Shown here one piece after another: positions 14,612 to 21,676 of a DNA stretch of 24,485 bases (position 1 is its first letter; every line of letters starts with the position of its first letter). The notes beneath the pieces are model-generated. The model searched no databases and had not been told where the DNA came from. It saw only the letters and a program-made list of their open reading frames with translations. A program made the position numbers and the translations under genes. Location: positions 1 to 24,485 of the forward strand of contig DDUL01000045.1 in NCBI GenBank assembly GCA_002344785.1, written 5' to 3'. The stretch is from Bdellovibrionaceae bacterium UBA2339. GTDB lineage: Bacteria > Bdellovibrionota > Bdellovibrionia > Bdellovibrionales > JAMPXM01.

Positions 14612-16960
14612 ATGAAGTTCAAAGCTTGGATCGCTTTGGTTCTCGCATTCAGCACTGGTGCGTCGCAAGTGGCGCAAGCCAACATGGGCTGGGGCTATGG
14701 CATGTACGGGATGAATCCCTACTGTCCTTACCCCGGTGGTGCCGCACCCGGCGCGGTCAGCGAAGATGACGAGGTCGCGGAACTCACGCAAGAGCGCGCC
14801 GAGGCTCGTCGCGAGAAGCGCCAAAAAGAACGCGACCTTCGCAATCTCGAACGCGAACGCGAAAGACTGAAAGAGCAAATCACCGGCGTGGTGCGAGGCG
14901 ATCTGCACGAGATCATTTTCCGCCACATGGATCTCGGCATGAATTGCTGTATCAACCGACCGCGCGCCGCAGGCCCACCGCCTCCGGCCGAGCCGGCACC
15001 GCCGCCGCGTGCTCCACCTGCCGACGAGCCGCCGATCATCATCATTCCGAATCCTCCTCCGACGGCACCGCCGGCTCCGCCCGCACCTGTGCCTCCGGCT
15101 CCGGTGCCCCCGCGTCCGCCAGCGCCTGCTGCAACACCGAATGGTGGAAAGCCTGAAGATGAGCCGCCACCGGCTCCGACGGTTGCGCCGACTCCGCCGC
15201 CTGTGGTTCAGGCGACACCGCGGCCTACGGCACCGCCTGTGGTTCAGTCCACTCCAGTGCCCACGCCTCCGCCGCGTCCGACTGTGGCTCCTACGCCACG
15301 TCCGACGGCGACTCCGCGTCCGGCAACTCCAACGCCTCGTCCGCTCAACCCGGGCAGCACGCCGGCTGAACCGCGACGGCCTTCAGGAATCTTTGATCTT
15401 CCTGCAGTCCGTGGCCTCGCCAGCTTCTTGGGCTTGAATTCGGCCGATGCGGAAGTCACGCGCGCCACAGTGGGCGAGCCCGCAGGTGGCATCAATTGGG
15501 ATAACTTGAATGGCGGAAGCGTTGATGGCATGGGCGGTCAAGGCAGCACGCTTTGCTACAACCAAGACGACTTCCCGCAGAACACCGCGGGCTGGCGTCG
15601 CTTTGTTTGCCGCGATGATGGTTTCATCAGCGACAACGTCTGTAAGATGCCGGCGTTCACTTCGGGAAGTGTTCGACCTGGTCAGGCTGGAAACTGTAGC
15701 CGAGCCTTGTCGCGCTATCGCAAGTTGACCAAAGACATCGATCGCATGCAGCGCGAGATCGGCAATCTTGAAGATACGATCGCGAATCTCGGCTACCAAA
15801 TCGGCGATGCTCGTCGAGCTGCGCGTGAGATGGAAGCGGATTGTCCGTCGGGCACTTGTTATGATCGCGGATCAGGTCGACGTCAGCCGCGCGAGCGCGG
15901 TCCTTCGACGCTGCAGACTGTTCTTGCGGTTGGTATGGACGCGCTTTCGATCTATGCAGGCTATCGTACCGCTCAGCAAGCGAACGAGTGGAATGCTCGA
16001 ACAGGCTGGCCGGCTCAGCCCTACGGCGCCCTTGGCTATGGATTCCCTTTCCGCACGATGGGCCTCTACGGCGGCGTCGGCGGCGGAGTCATGGGCGGCT
16101 GGGGCTGTAACGGCATGATGGGCCCGATGGGCGGCATGATGGGTGGAATGCCGATGATGGGTGGCGGTATGTACATGCCGGGCATGGGCCCGTGGGGCAT
16201 GGCCGGTCCATGGGGTATGGGTCCTGGATTCCCAGGTGGCGGCTTCGCTGGTGGCTTTGCAGGTGGCTTCGCCGGTATGCCGGGCATGGCTGGTATGCCG
16301 GGCTTCGCTGGTGGATTTGCGGGCGGCTTTGCTGGCGGCTTCGCGGGAATGCCGGGAATGGCGGGAATGCCAGGTATGGCCGGCGGCTTCGCCGGTATGC
16401 CGGGTATGGCCGGTATGCCGGGCTTCGCTGGCGGCTTTGCGGGTGGCTTCGCCGGAATGCCAGGCATGGCCGGTGGCTTCGCGGGAATGCCGGGAATGGC
16501 CGGTGGCTTTGCCGGAATGCCGGGAATGGCCGGTGGCTTCGCGGGAATGCCGGGAATGGCCGGTGGCTTCGCCGGCATGCCAGGTATGGCCGGTATGCCG
16601 GGCATGGCGGGTGGCTTCACTTCGCCATGGGGAATTGCGGGTGGCTTCACCGGTGGATTCCTGACGCCATCACCAGGCATGGGAATGGATGGAATGTATC
16701 AACAGCAGATGCTTCAGTTCCAATTGCAGCAGTACCAAATGCAGTTGCAGATGCAGGTTCGCTATCAAGAGCAAGCCGCAGGACGATTGCGACTGCAGCA
16801 GGGTCTGATGCAGGAGTACTACTCGCTGATGATGCGCTTCCAGCAGTTGAACTCGGGATCCTTCTTTAACGTCCCGAGCTTTGGCGGCACGTCGCCCGGC
16901 GGAACTTTGCCAGGCGGCTCAGGCCCCGTCGGTGGAACAACACCAGGCCGCACACGCTAA
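14612..16960 (+). CDS. Large exported Pro-rich, Gly/Met-repeat protein
   Basis: I do not recognise a family. The 782-residue product has a clear signal peptide (residues 1-23, cleavage after SQVAQA). The ATG is preceded by GAGGGAG; the frame is open upstream to 14561 but that part lacks sense. Sections in order: charged coiled coil (about 50-92); Met-Asn-Cys-Cys motif (110-113); Pro-rich linker with Thr/Ala (about 119-253); Cys-containing domain (about 290-365); second coiled coil (about 368-410) ending in CPSGTC; Gly/Met-rich zone (about 480-540); GGFAGMPGMAG-type repeats (about 541-668); Gln/Met-rich helical segment (about 696-748); Gly/Thr tail. It is probably a surface or periplasmic structural protein or adhesin. 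Its position inside the Tad pilus locus suggests a pilus- or prey-contact role, which is inference. A strong terminator follows. Confidence 0.88.
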   Translation: MKFKAWIALVLAFSTGASQVAQANMGWGYGMYGMNPYCPYPGGAAPGAVSEDDEVAELTQERAEARREKRQKERDLRNLERERERLKEQITGVVRGDLHEIIFRHMDLGMNCCINRPRAAGPPPPAEPAPPPRAPPADEPPIIIIPNPPPTAPPAPPAPVPPAPVPPRPPAPAATPNGGKPEDEPPPAPTVAPTPPPVVQATPRPTAPPVVQSTPVPTPPPRPTVAPTPRPTATPRPATPTPRPLNPGSTPAEPRRPSGIFDLPAVRGLASFLGLNSADAEVTRATVGEPAGGINWDNLNGGSVDGMGGQGSTLCYNQDDFPQNTAGWRRFVCRDDGFISDNVCKMPAFTSGSVRPGQAGNCSRALSRYRKLTKDIDRMQREIGNLEDTIANLGYQIGDARRAAREMEADCPSGTCYDRGSGRRQPRERGPSTLQTVLAVGMDALSIYAGYRTAQQANEWNARTGWPAQPYGALGYGFPFRTMGLYGGVGGGVMGGWGCNGMMGPMGGMMGGMPMMGGGMYMPGMGPWGMAGPWGMGPGFPGGGFAGGFAGGFAGMPGMAGMPGFAGGFAGGFAGGFAGMPGMAGMPGMAGGFAGMPGMAGMPGFAGGFAGGFAGMPGMAGGFAGMPGMAGGFAGMPGMAGGFAGMPGMAGGFAGMPGMAGMPGMAGGFTSPWGIAGGFTGGFLTPSPGMGMDGMYQQQMLQFQLQQYQMQLQMQVRYQEQAAGRLRLQQGLMQEYYSLMMRFQQLNSGSFFNVPSFGGTSPGGTLPGGSGPVGGTTPGRTR
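16442..16591 (+). repeat. Five 30-bp tandem repeats within a longer Gly/Met-coding array
   Basis: Units 16442-16471, 16472-16501, 16502-16531, 16532-16561 and 16562-16591 each code for GGFAGMPGMA. The second and fourth are identical at the base level, and the others differ only at a few positions, mostly third codon positions. A looser array with the same words extends from about 16231 to 16618. The near-identity suggests recent duplication, and length variation between strains would stay in frame. Confidence 0.92.
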
Positions 16961-17001
16961 TTTAAAGTCACCCTTCGGGGTAATTTGAATCACTCTAAGG
17001 G

Positions 17002-17032
17002 CGCCGCAAGCACAAAAGGCTTGCGGCGTTTT
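17002..17032 (+). terminator. Intrinsic terminator after the repetitive-protein gene
   Basis: CGCCGCAAG (17002-17010) and CTTGCGGCG (17020-17028) form a perfect 9-bp stem followed by TTTTGCTTTT. A small ACCC-TTCG-GGGT hairpin with a stable tetraloop precedes it at 16970-16981. On the opposite strand no T-run follows, so it serves the + strand gene. Confidence 0.88.
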
Positions 17033-17068
17033 GCTTTTAGAGAGAGTCGCCTGCGTTCACTCGAAGAT

Positions 17069-18370
17069 CTAGAATCCCTCTCTGTGCGTGGGGCGAGTTT
17101 CACCGGGAGTTGCGGCGGATCGCGACTGTTGGTGCCAGTAAAGTCCACCTGCCAGCACGGCGAGACCGACCCAGAGCCAACTTCGCGATCCACTTTGAAG
17201 TTGTGATGTGCCTTCGTGGTCGAGCCCTGACCAAGTTCGTGGTTCGGGCGCCAGTCGGCCGGGCTCAGCTTGACTCGCTAAATCGCGATTTTCGGTGACA
17301 CCTCCACTCAGCCGATCGCAGCGAGGCCACAAGCGTTGCTCTCCAACTGGCCAAATTTCACCGAACTCAATAAAGGTCGCGAGTGATTCGGGAAGTTGCT
17401 CCCGGACCGACAAGTCGGCTCGATCAACAAATAAGCACGGCTCGGCCCACCAAAGCTTTGGCACGTAGTTGGATGGCAGAGTGGTCAAATACGGCCCGAC
17501 CAGCGCGAAGCTCTCATAGCGTGAGGACAGAAACTCAATTCGCCCGCGCCGATCCGGCAAGAAGACTTCAGCTGTCGAGGCATGCGGCGATGATGTGATT
17601 TCGACGAGTTGATCTTCAAATCTGAGCCAGCTGAAGGACTTTGCCCAATGCGGAAGTTTGATCTTACGACCACGTTTTGTGCTCGCGACCATTTCAGCTT
17701 CCCAGATCTCGAGAATCCTAGCTTCTGTTGAAGAAGCGTCCGAGGATTTGCCAGAATCTCGCTCTCGACGGGAACTTCGCCAGCTTCTCCATTCCTGTGG
17801 CGATAAGAACTGCGGTGATGTTTTCATCCAAGATTCATAGTTGGAGTTAGATGGACTCGGGTACTTTTGAGCTCTTTGCAGAACTTCGATGAACCAAAGC
17901 TCAGTCAGAGTTGTTCGTAGTTCGAGTGGCCAAAAGTCATCTTCGAAGAGTTGCAACAATCTCGACCAAGCGGCTTCGCGGGCGGCCTCGGGTAAGTCCC
18001 TTTCATGTTGAGAAGCTTTGACCTCATCGATCCGTGCGCGCATTTGCTGCATTCGAGTCTGAACCGCATAGCGCGTTCGAAGCAGATCCACCAAGGGCCG
18101 AAGGCCAAGATGTTGGGCGCGAGCCATGAACTGATGCGGCTCGAGTGCCGTTTGACCGGCATCTACAGCCCAGGCGAAATTCCTTTCCTCCATCGCCACG
18201 GTTGAGATTGATGTGAGTCGCGAGTTCTCCTCGGCAGCGCCAGGAGCACTCAGCAAGCTGGTTGAGATGATGCAGACCATTGCCATGAACTTTGAAACTC
18301 CATGGCGACTCAATCGCAGGGATGTGGGTGGTCCAACTTTGAAGATGTCTTGATTGCCTTTGGGTTTCAT
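17069..18370 (-). CDS. Unrecognised exported protein with C-terminal membrane anchor, in the Tad locus
   Basis: A 433-residue protein without a domain I recognise. It has an N-terminal signal peptide (hydrophobic core MAMVCIISTSLLSAPGAA, about residues 29-46), a helical N-terminal half rich in Arg and Gln, then a Trp-rich half (for example LPHWAKSFSWLRFEDQLVEI and YVPKLWWAEPCLF), and a single C-terminal transmembrane helix (WLWVGLAVLAGGLYW) followed by a short basic tail. It is thus likely periplasmic and anchored in the inner membrane by its C-terminus. The frame is open to an ATG at 18430 with a ribosome site too close; ATG at 18370 has GAGGTG at good spacing and starts near the signal peptide. 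It follows the CpaB-like gene by 118 bases on the same strand and may be a lineage-specific Tad assembly component. Confidence 0.8.
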   Translation of the reverse strand: MKPKGNQDIFKVGPPTSLRLSRHGVSKFMAMVCIISTSLLSAPGAAEENSRLTSISTVAMEERNFAWAVDAGQTALEPHQFMARAQHLGLRPLVDLLRTRYAVQTRMQQMRARIDEVKASQHERDLPEAAREAAWSRLLQLFEDDFWPLELRTTLTELWFIEVLQRAQKYPSPSNSNYESWMKTSPQFLSPQEWRSWRSSRRERDSGKSSDASSTEARILEIWEAEMVASTKRGRKIKLPHWAKSFSWLRFEDQLVEITSSPHASTAEVFLPDRRGRIEFLSSRYESFALVGPYLTTLPSNYVPKLWWAEPCLFVDRADLSVREQLPESLATFIEFGEIWPVGEQRLWPRCDRLSGGVTENRDLASQAEPGRLAPEPRTWSGLDHEGTSQLQSGSRSWLWVGLAVLAGGLYWHQQSRSAATPGETRPTHREGF

Positions 18371-18488
18371 CGGGTACACCTCGTCGTTTTGAGTTGAATC
18401 TTCAAACGCACGTCTGGCCGCCGAATTCATGACCTCTCGATCTTCGTTCTTGGGTCGCTTCGAATTCGTCGACTTGAGTCAAATTGAA

Positions 18489-19364
18489 TCAGTCGTCCTC
18501 TGTGTGTTGCGGCGGAAGCTTCATTGCAGAGTTCGTATTCAGTTCCGGCATCGCCAGGGGCATTCCATCCTTCGGGTCGTCTTCGCTGTGGTTTGGCCAC
18601 GCGCTCGCACTTACATCTGTTTCCTCGTCGACTTCCAACGAGGCCTCGAGTTGATGGGACTGGGCTTCAACAATTCCGTCTTCCGTGTGGATGATGGGCT
18701 TTCGGGCGCGACGGACGAGTGGGGCGGATCGCAAACTCTGAGTTTGATCACGCAGAGGGCCTGAGGCCGACGAAGTTCTCGATTCCCCAATGGCATCTTT
18801 GTCGGATCTGAGAACGGCCCGCAGCGGCAGTTTAAGTTCTCGAGGCAAGCCTGAGTCGCTCAATAGCGCTTCCGGGATTAGCACTGAAAACGAGCCGCGA
18901 GCACCTCGCACCGAGCGCCACAGATCTACACCTCGCAAAATCGGCCGAGTCGATTCACTGGCGTAGAGATCGACGCGATTGACGTCGTCGGGCCACTCCA
19001 TGGCGGCTTCGTGATCGGGGCCTATGAGCTGAATGCGAATCAGCCGTAGACCCTCCGGCACTTTGAGACTTTGCGCGCTTCGCGCTTGTCGGGCATCAAA
19101 AACTGAAAGCGAGGTGATGAACGTCAACAAGATGCCAGCTCCCCACATCCATAGGCGAACTTCGCGGCGCTGTTGTTCTTCATCGGAAAGCCGACGCCAC
19201 TCACGCCGTCGACTCTCGAATTCATAGCGCAGTCGACGCCACTGCGAGAGGCAGAAGTTCAGTGCGGGCTTCATTCGACCGTGTCCAATCTGGAAACGTT
19301 GAGATTGAACCGGCTCAGATTGAGCGTGGGGTGAGTTATGATTTTGAAATTCGAAAGCGGACAT
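18489..19364 (-). CDS. Membrane protein resembling CpaB/RcpC without an obvious SAF domain
   Basis: The product has 291 residues: a strongly basic cytoplasmic N-terminus with Arg-rich helix (WRRLRYEFESRRREWRRL), one transmembrane helix (about residues 72-90, MWGAGILLTFITSLSVF) and a periplasmic part. The section VPEGLRLIRIQLIG ... DDVNRVDLYASESTRPILRG has the layout of the RcpC/CpaB domain (strand, PGDRVDVY-like turn, LxxV strand), but the preceding SAF domain of normal CpaB is missing. The last 90 residues are acidic, Ser/Pro-rich and probably unstructured. The start ATG has GAGGTGATCC just upstream. CpaB usually lies between pilin and secretin genes, as here. The assignment is tentative; an unrelated accessory protein is possible. 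Confidence 0.72.
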   Translation of the reverse strand: MSAFEFQNHNSPHAQSEPVQSQRFQIGHGRMKPALNFCLSQWRRLRYEFESRRREWRRLSDEEQQRREVRLWMWGAGILLTFITSLSVFDARQARSAQSLKVPEGLRLIRIQLIGPDHEAAMEWPDDVNRVDLYASESTRPILRGVDLWRSVRGARGSFSVLIPEALLSDSGLPRELKLPLRAVLRSDKDAIGESRTSSASGPLRDQTQSLRSAPLVRRARKPIIHTEDGIVEAQSHQLEASLEVDEETDVSASAWPNHSEDDPKDGMPLAMPELNTNSAMKLPPQHTEDD

Positions 19365-19400
19365 CGGATCACCTCTGAAATTCGCAGCCTCACGGGAGCG

Positions 19401-19456
19401 TTTCGGTACAGCGCAGTTCTTTTTGGTTCTTTTCGGTTCGGTTCTTTTCGGTACAG
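19401..19456. repeat. Short direct repeats in the spacer before the CpaB-like gene
   Basis: TTTCGGTACAG occurs at 19401-19411 and 19446-19456. Between and overlapping them GGTTCTTTTCGGT occurs at 19425-19437 and 19440-19452 (15-bp period). The whole spacer (19365-19573) has no gene on the - strand side and probably contains a promoter. The repeats could be regulator sites; no function can be assigned. Confidence 0.6.
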
Positions 19457-19573
19457 TTCAAATTCATTCCGATTGATCAAACTGAAGGGCGCAGGCTTAG
19501 GGCCCAGAGTTGAGCGGCCGTTCGGCCCCACTGCGTTGGATCTGCAGTCGCAAGCTTCCAACTCGCTCAAGCG

Positions 19574-20419
19574 TTACAAAGATGCAGAAGGCAAGGAGTG
19601 AGAGTACAACGACGAGCTCGATGAGCGCTTGGCCTCGACGGGACGAATGATCCATTTTTGACCTCCGCGGTCGAAAGTTTTTGAAGTTGAGGATGTTCTT
19701 TGTCGGGAGGAAGGCCTCTCGGCTGTCATGGAACAGCCGAGTTTGAGCGGTGGTAGGTCGAGCTTCAGGCCTCCGGGTAGCTCAAGTTCCAAAGTAGGAA
19801 GGTGAATTTCGATTTGCACTTCTGAGCGTTGCCGAACTTCGAAGTCTTGAGCCAGTTCATAGATGGGGGCGCTGCTGGCTGGACCTTGCGGCTCAACGGC
19901 GAATTCCCCAGGACGCCACTGCGCCAGTCGCGTGTGTATCGGGAGAGAGGCCGAGCGAGGCAAGGCCTGTAGCATCTTTTGATGGGCGAGATCCGGCGCC
20001 ACTTGCGATGCGAGTCGGCCCGTCTGAATCAGCGACTGTTGCAGGAGAGCGAGTTTTCGCTGGGCCGCTTCGGTGCGAGCGAGAAGACTCGCGCCTGCGG
20101 ACATGGTTTTGGGATTTGACATCAGGGTTAAGGCTCGCAGGCGCTGCTGGGCCAATCGCCAAGCGCGAGGGTTCAGGCGCAACAACTTTTCAGCTGCACG
20201 CGAAGCTTGATGTTGTTGATCAGCTTGTGCGACTCGGCAGCTCGCCAGCAAGTCGGCCTCAAGTTTCAGCGCGATGGCGAGAAGCCCGCATGCCAAGGCG
20301 ATCAAAAGAATAACTGGCATCAGCACCAGAAGACTGATCATCGAGCTTCCGCGCCGCGATCTGATTCGGCTCACGGAAGCGCGATGCTTGCATTGGCTCA
20401 AGAAAGAATGGGGAGTCAC
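19574..20419 (-). CDS. TadG/TadE-like prepilin-type protein lacking Glu+5
   Basis: A 281-residue protein with an N-terminal leader of about 24 residues ending RSRRG, then SSMISLLVLMPVILLIALA, a hydrophobic helix typical of TadE/TadF/TadG proteins. After the putative cleavage Gly the fifth residue is Ser, not the Glu seen in the two preceding gene products. The rest is a periplasmic domain with a helical section rich in Ala, Leu and Gln, then beta-strand-like HLPTLELELPGGLKLDLPPL and a Ser-rich tail. The frame is open to 20485, but GTG at 20419 forms a GTGA overlap with the stop of the upstream gene and has AGGAG six bases before it. It is the third gene of the flp-tadE-tadG unit. It probably acts as a minor pilin or anchor of the Tad pilus. 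Confidence 0.8.
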   Translation of the reverse strand: MTPHSFLSQCKHRASVSRIRSRRGSSMISLLVLMPVILLIALACGLLAIALKLEADLLASCRVAQADQQHQASRAAEKLLRLNPRAWRLAQQRLRALTLMSNPKTMSAGASLLARTEAAQRKLALLQQSLIQTGRLASQVAPDLAHQKMLQALPRSASLPIHTRLAQWRPGEFAVEPQGPASSAPIYELAQDFEVRQRSEVQIEIHLPTLELELPGGLKLDLPPLKLGCSMTAERPSSRQRTSSTSKTFDRGGQKWIIRPVEAKRSSSSSLYSHSLPSASL

Positions 20420-20847
20420 TTGCCTCTCCTTCCGGTGCGGCGCGATTCCGGCCACGACCGAGGCAGCTCCACGCGAAGCTTCCAAAGCATCGGCCTGCGA
20501 ACATCGCGGCTCGGAGCTAATGACTCAATGGACGAGTTGGAGTTGACCCACGGGAGCATGACATCGAGTTCGGCGAGCACATTGTCCGCATTGCGAAAGA
20601 GTCGGAGATCTGAGGAAAGTTGCCAGCTCTCAGGCAATGCGGCTTGAAGCTGGAGACGAGCCTGTGACTCGCAAACCTGAACGGAGTCAGCAGACTGCAG
20701 GCAGACGGCGGCCTCGCGCAGCAGGCGTTCACACCAGAGTCGTGTGAAGCTTGCGTACGCGAGACCGCCGCCCGACGCGGTCACGCCAAAAAGGAGAGCG
20801 AGCGAGACCAAGCTCTCGATACTGGATGAGCCGCGCTGACGTCTCAT
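20416..20847 (-). CDS. TadE-like minor pseudopilin
   Basis: A 143-residue protein with a very short leader MRRQRG and then SSSIESLVSLALLFGVTASG, a prepilin-type helix with Glu at +5 after the Gly. The soluble part (about residues 35-143) has three Cys, fits the size of TadE/TadF proteins, and ends in a basic tail. The start forms an ATGA overlap with the stop of the pilin gene, and its own stop overlaps the next start, so the three genes are tightly coupled. Predicted to be processed by a prepilin peptidase that is not in this window. Which of the TadE or TadF groups it belongs to is not clear. Confidence 0.82.
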   Translation of the reverse strand: MRRQRGSSSIESLVSLALLFGVTASGGGLAYASFTRLWCERLLREAAVCLQSADSVQVCESQARLQLQAALPESWQLSSDLRLFRNADNVLAELDVMLPWVNSNSSIESLAPSRDVRRPMLWKLRVELPRSWPESRRTGRRGK

Positions 20848-21170
20848 CGCGAACCCACGCCGTCGTTGAAGTTGCCGAGGTCTTTCTTTCGCAGTTGGGA
20901 GTCTTCGATGTTGTCGACCGCGGGCTCGGACTTTTTTCCCTGCAGGGCATAAGTGATGGTGGCGTAGCGCGAGCTCACGGCTTGGCCGAGAACGCGCACG
21001 ACGCCTATGGTGGCGACGCCAACGAGGGCGACGAGAATGATGTACTCAATGAGACTTTGCCCACGGCGAGATCGCAGCGGACGATTGGGCCGACGTGCGG
21101 GTGATTGAATTGGTGATAGGTCGGCGAGCGGGTTGGGCGATTGGGTTTGGGTGAATGGGGTCGATGACAT
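20844..21170 (-). CDS. flp: Flp-type pilin (type IVb) with unusually long leader
   Basis: Predicted major subunit of the Tad pilus. The prepilin site is RSRRG then QSLIEYIILVALVGVATIGV: Glu at +5 and Tyr at +6 are the hallmark of Flp pilins. The leader is about 37 residues, Pro/Ser-rich, longer than the usual 10-26; the mature protein would be about 71 residues, the normal Flp size, ending in a polar tail. The frame is open from GTG at 21176, but that overlaps the ribosome site; ATG at 21170 has GGAGG five bases upstream. That ribosome site lies in the 3' arm of a perfect 6-bp hairpin (21176-21192). It is the first gene of the unit with the TadE- and TadG-like genes. Confidence 0.85.
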   Translation of the reverse strand: MSSTPFTQTQSPNPLADLSPIQSPARRPNRPLRSRRGQSLIEYIILVALVGVATIGVVRVLGQAVSSRYATITYALQGKKSEPAVDNIEDSQLRKKDLGNFNDGVGSR

Positions 21171-21175
21171 GGGCA

Positions 21176-21192
21176 CCTCCGTGGAACGGAGG
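21176..21192 (-). promoter_or_regulatory. Hairpin sequestering the pilin ribosome binding site
   Basis: On the - strand CCTCCG (21192-21187), loop TTCCA and CGGAGG (21181-21176) form a perfect 6-bp stem. The GGAGG in its 3' arm is the only good ribosome site for the flp ATG at 21170. Translation would require opening of the stem, for example by a protein, an RNA or heat. Confidence 0.6.
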
Positions 21193-21251
21193 GCTCAGCA
21201 AGCGCACGGCCATCACGGCAAGAAACGAGGGGCGCTCTGGGGAGAGGGGTT

Positions 21252-21266
21252 GTCCGATCGCCGGAC
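21252..21266 (-). other. Short hairpin between the 87-residue gene and flp
   Basis: GTCCG (21252-21256) and CGGAC (21262-21266) are perfectly complementary with a 5-base loop. It lies 12 bases after the stop of the upstream gene. On the - strand it is followed by AACCCCTCTCC, not a T-run, so termination is uncertain. Confidence 0.35.
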
Positions 21267-21277
21267 GGGCGACCGAA

Positions 21278-21541
21278 TTACGATTGGCGTCGCTTGGCAG
21301 CGCGTGCCGCGCGTGCGGCCTCTTCGCGCTCGAATTTGCGGCGAATGAGGATGCGACTCAGAATTTGGTAGGCCTCCACGCGCAGATCGTTTTCGTACAC
21401 GAAGCGGTAAAAGCCTTCGATTTCAGGTGATTGGCGGAATTTTTTGGTCGAGGTCGGCAGGCTGTCCGACTGCACGAAGCTGATGGAGCTTCCGTCTTTG
21501 GAGAGCTGAACCTTTTCGGACTTCTTTGCGCGGGCCGCCAT
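21278..21541 (-). CDS. Small soluble protein of unknown function
   Basis: An 87-residue protein with no signal peptide or membrane helix. It begins MAARAKKSEKVQLSKDGSS, has a central section IEGFYRFVYENDLRVEAYQI that looks helical with several Tyr and acidic residues, and ends in a basic Arg/Ala tail. The start ATG has GAGGTGAATT directly upstream, a strong ribosome site. I recognise no family and give no function. It is on the same strand as the flp unit, about 110 bases before it, with a hairpin between, and is divergent from folD, from which it is separated by about 135 bases that must contain both promoters. Confidence 0.75.
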   Translation of the reverse strand: MAARAKKSEKVQLSKDGSSISFVQSDSLPTSTKKFRQSPEIEGFYRFVYENDLRVEAYQILSRILIRRKFEREEAARAARAAKRRQS

Positions 21542-21676
21542 AATTCACCTCGTTCGCTGGGAAAGCTGCAACTTAGGCCGAGGCCTTGCGCCTCGTCAAG
21601 TTTTCGCGGCGCGAGCCTTGGCTTGGCCGGGGCCGGTGGCCTCGCCTATTCTCAACAAAACGCGCGGGAGGTGAGC

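Noticed and set aside
14944..15437. Arg/Leu-rich frames overlapping the Pro-rich region
   Set aside because: They are frame-shifted readings of the CCG/CCT-rich Pro-coding tract, with no ribosome site.
16231..16618. CRISPR-like array
   Set aside because: The repeats are contiguous 30-bp coding units without unique spacers and keep the reading frame.
16066..16680. 204-residue Pro/Ala/Ile/Gly repeat frame on the - strand
   Set aside because: It is the reverse complement of the Gly/Met repeat array; the + strand gene has a signal peptide, ribosome site and terminator.
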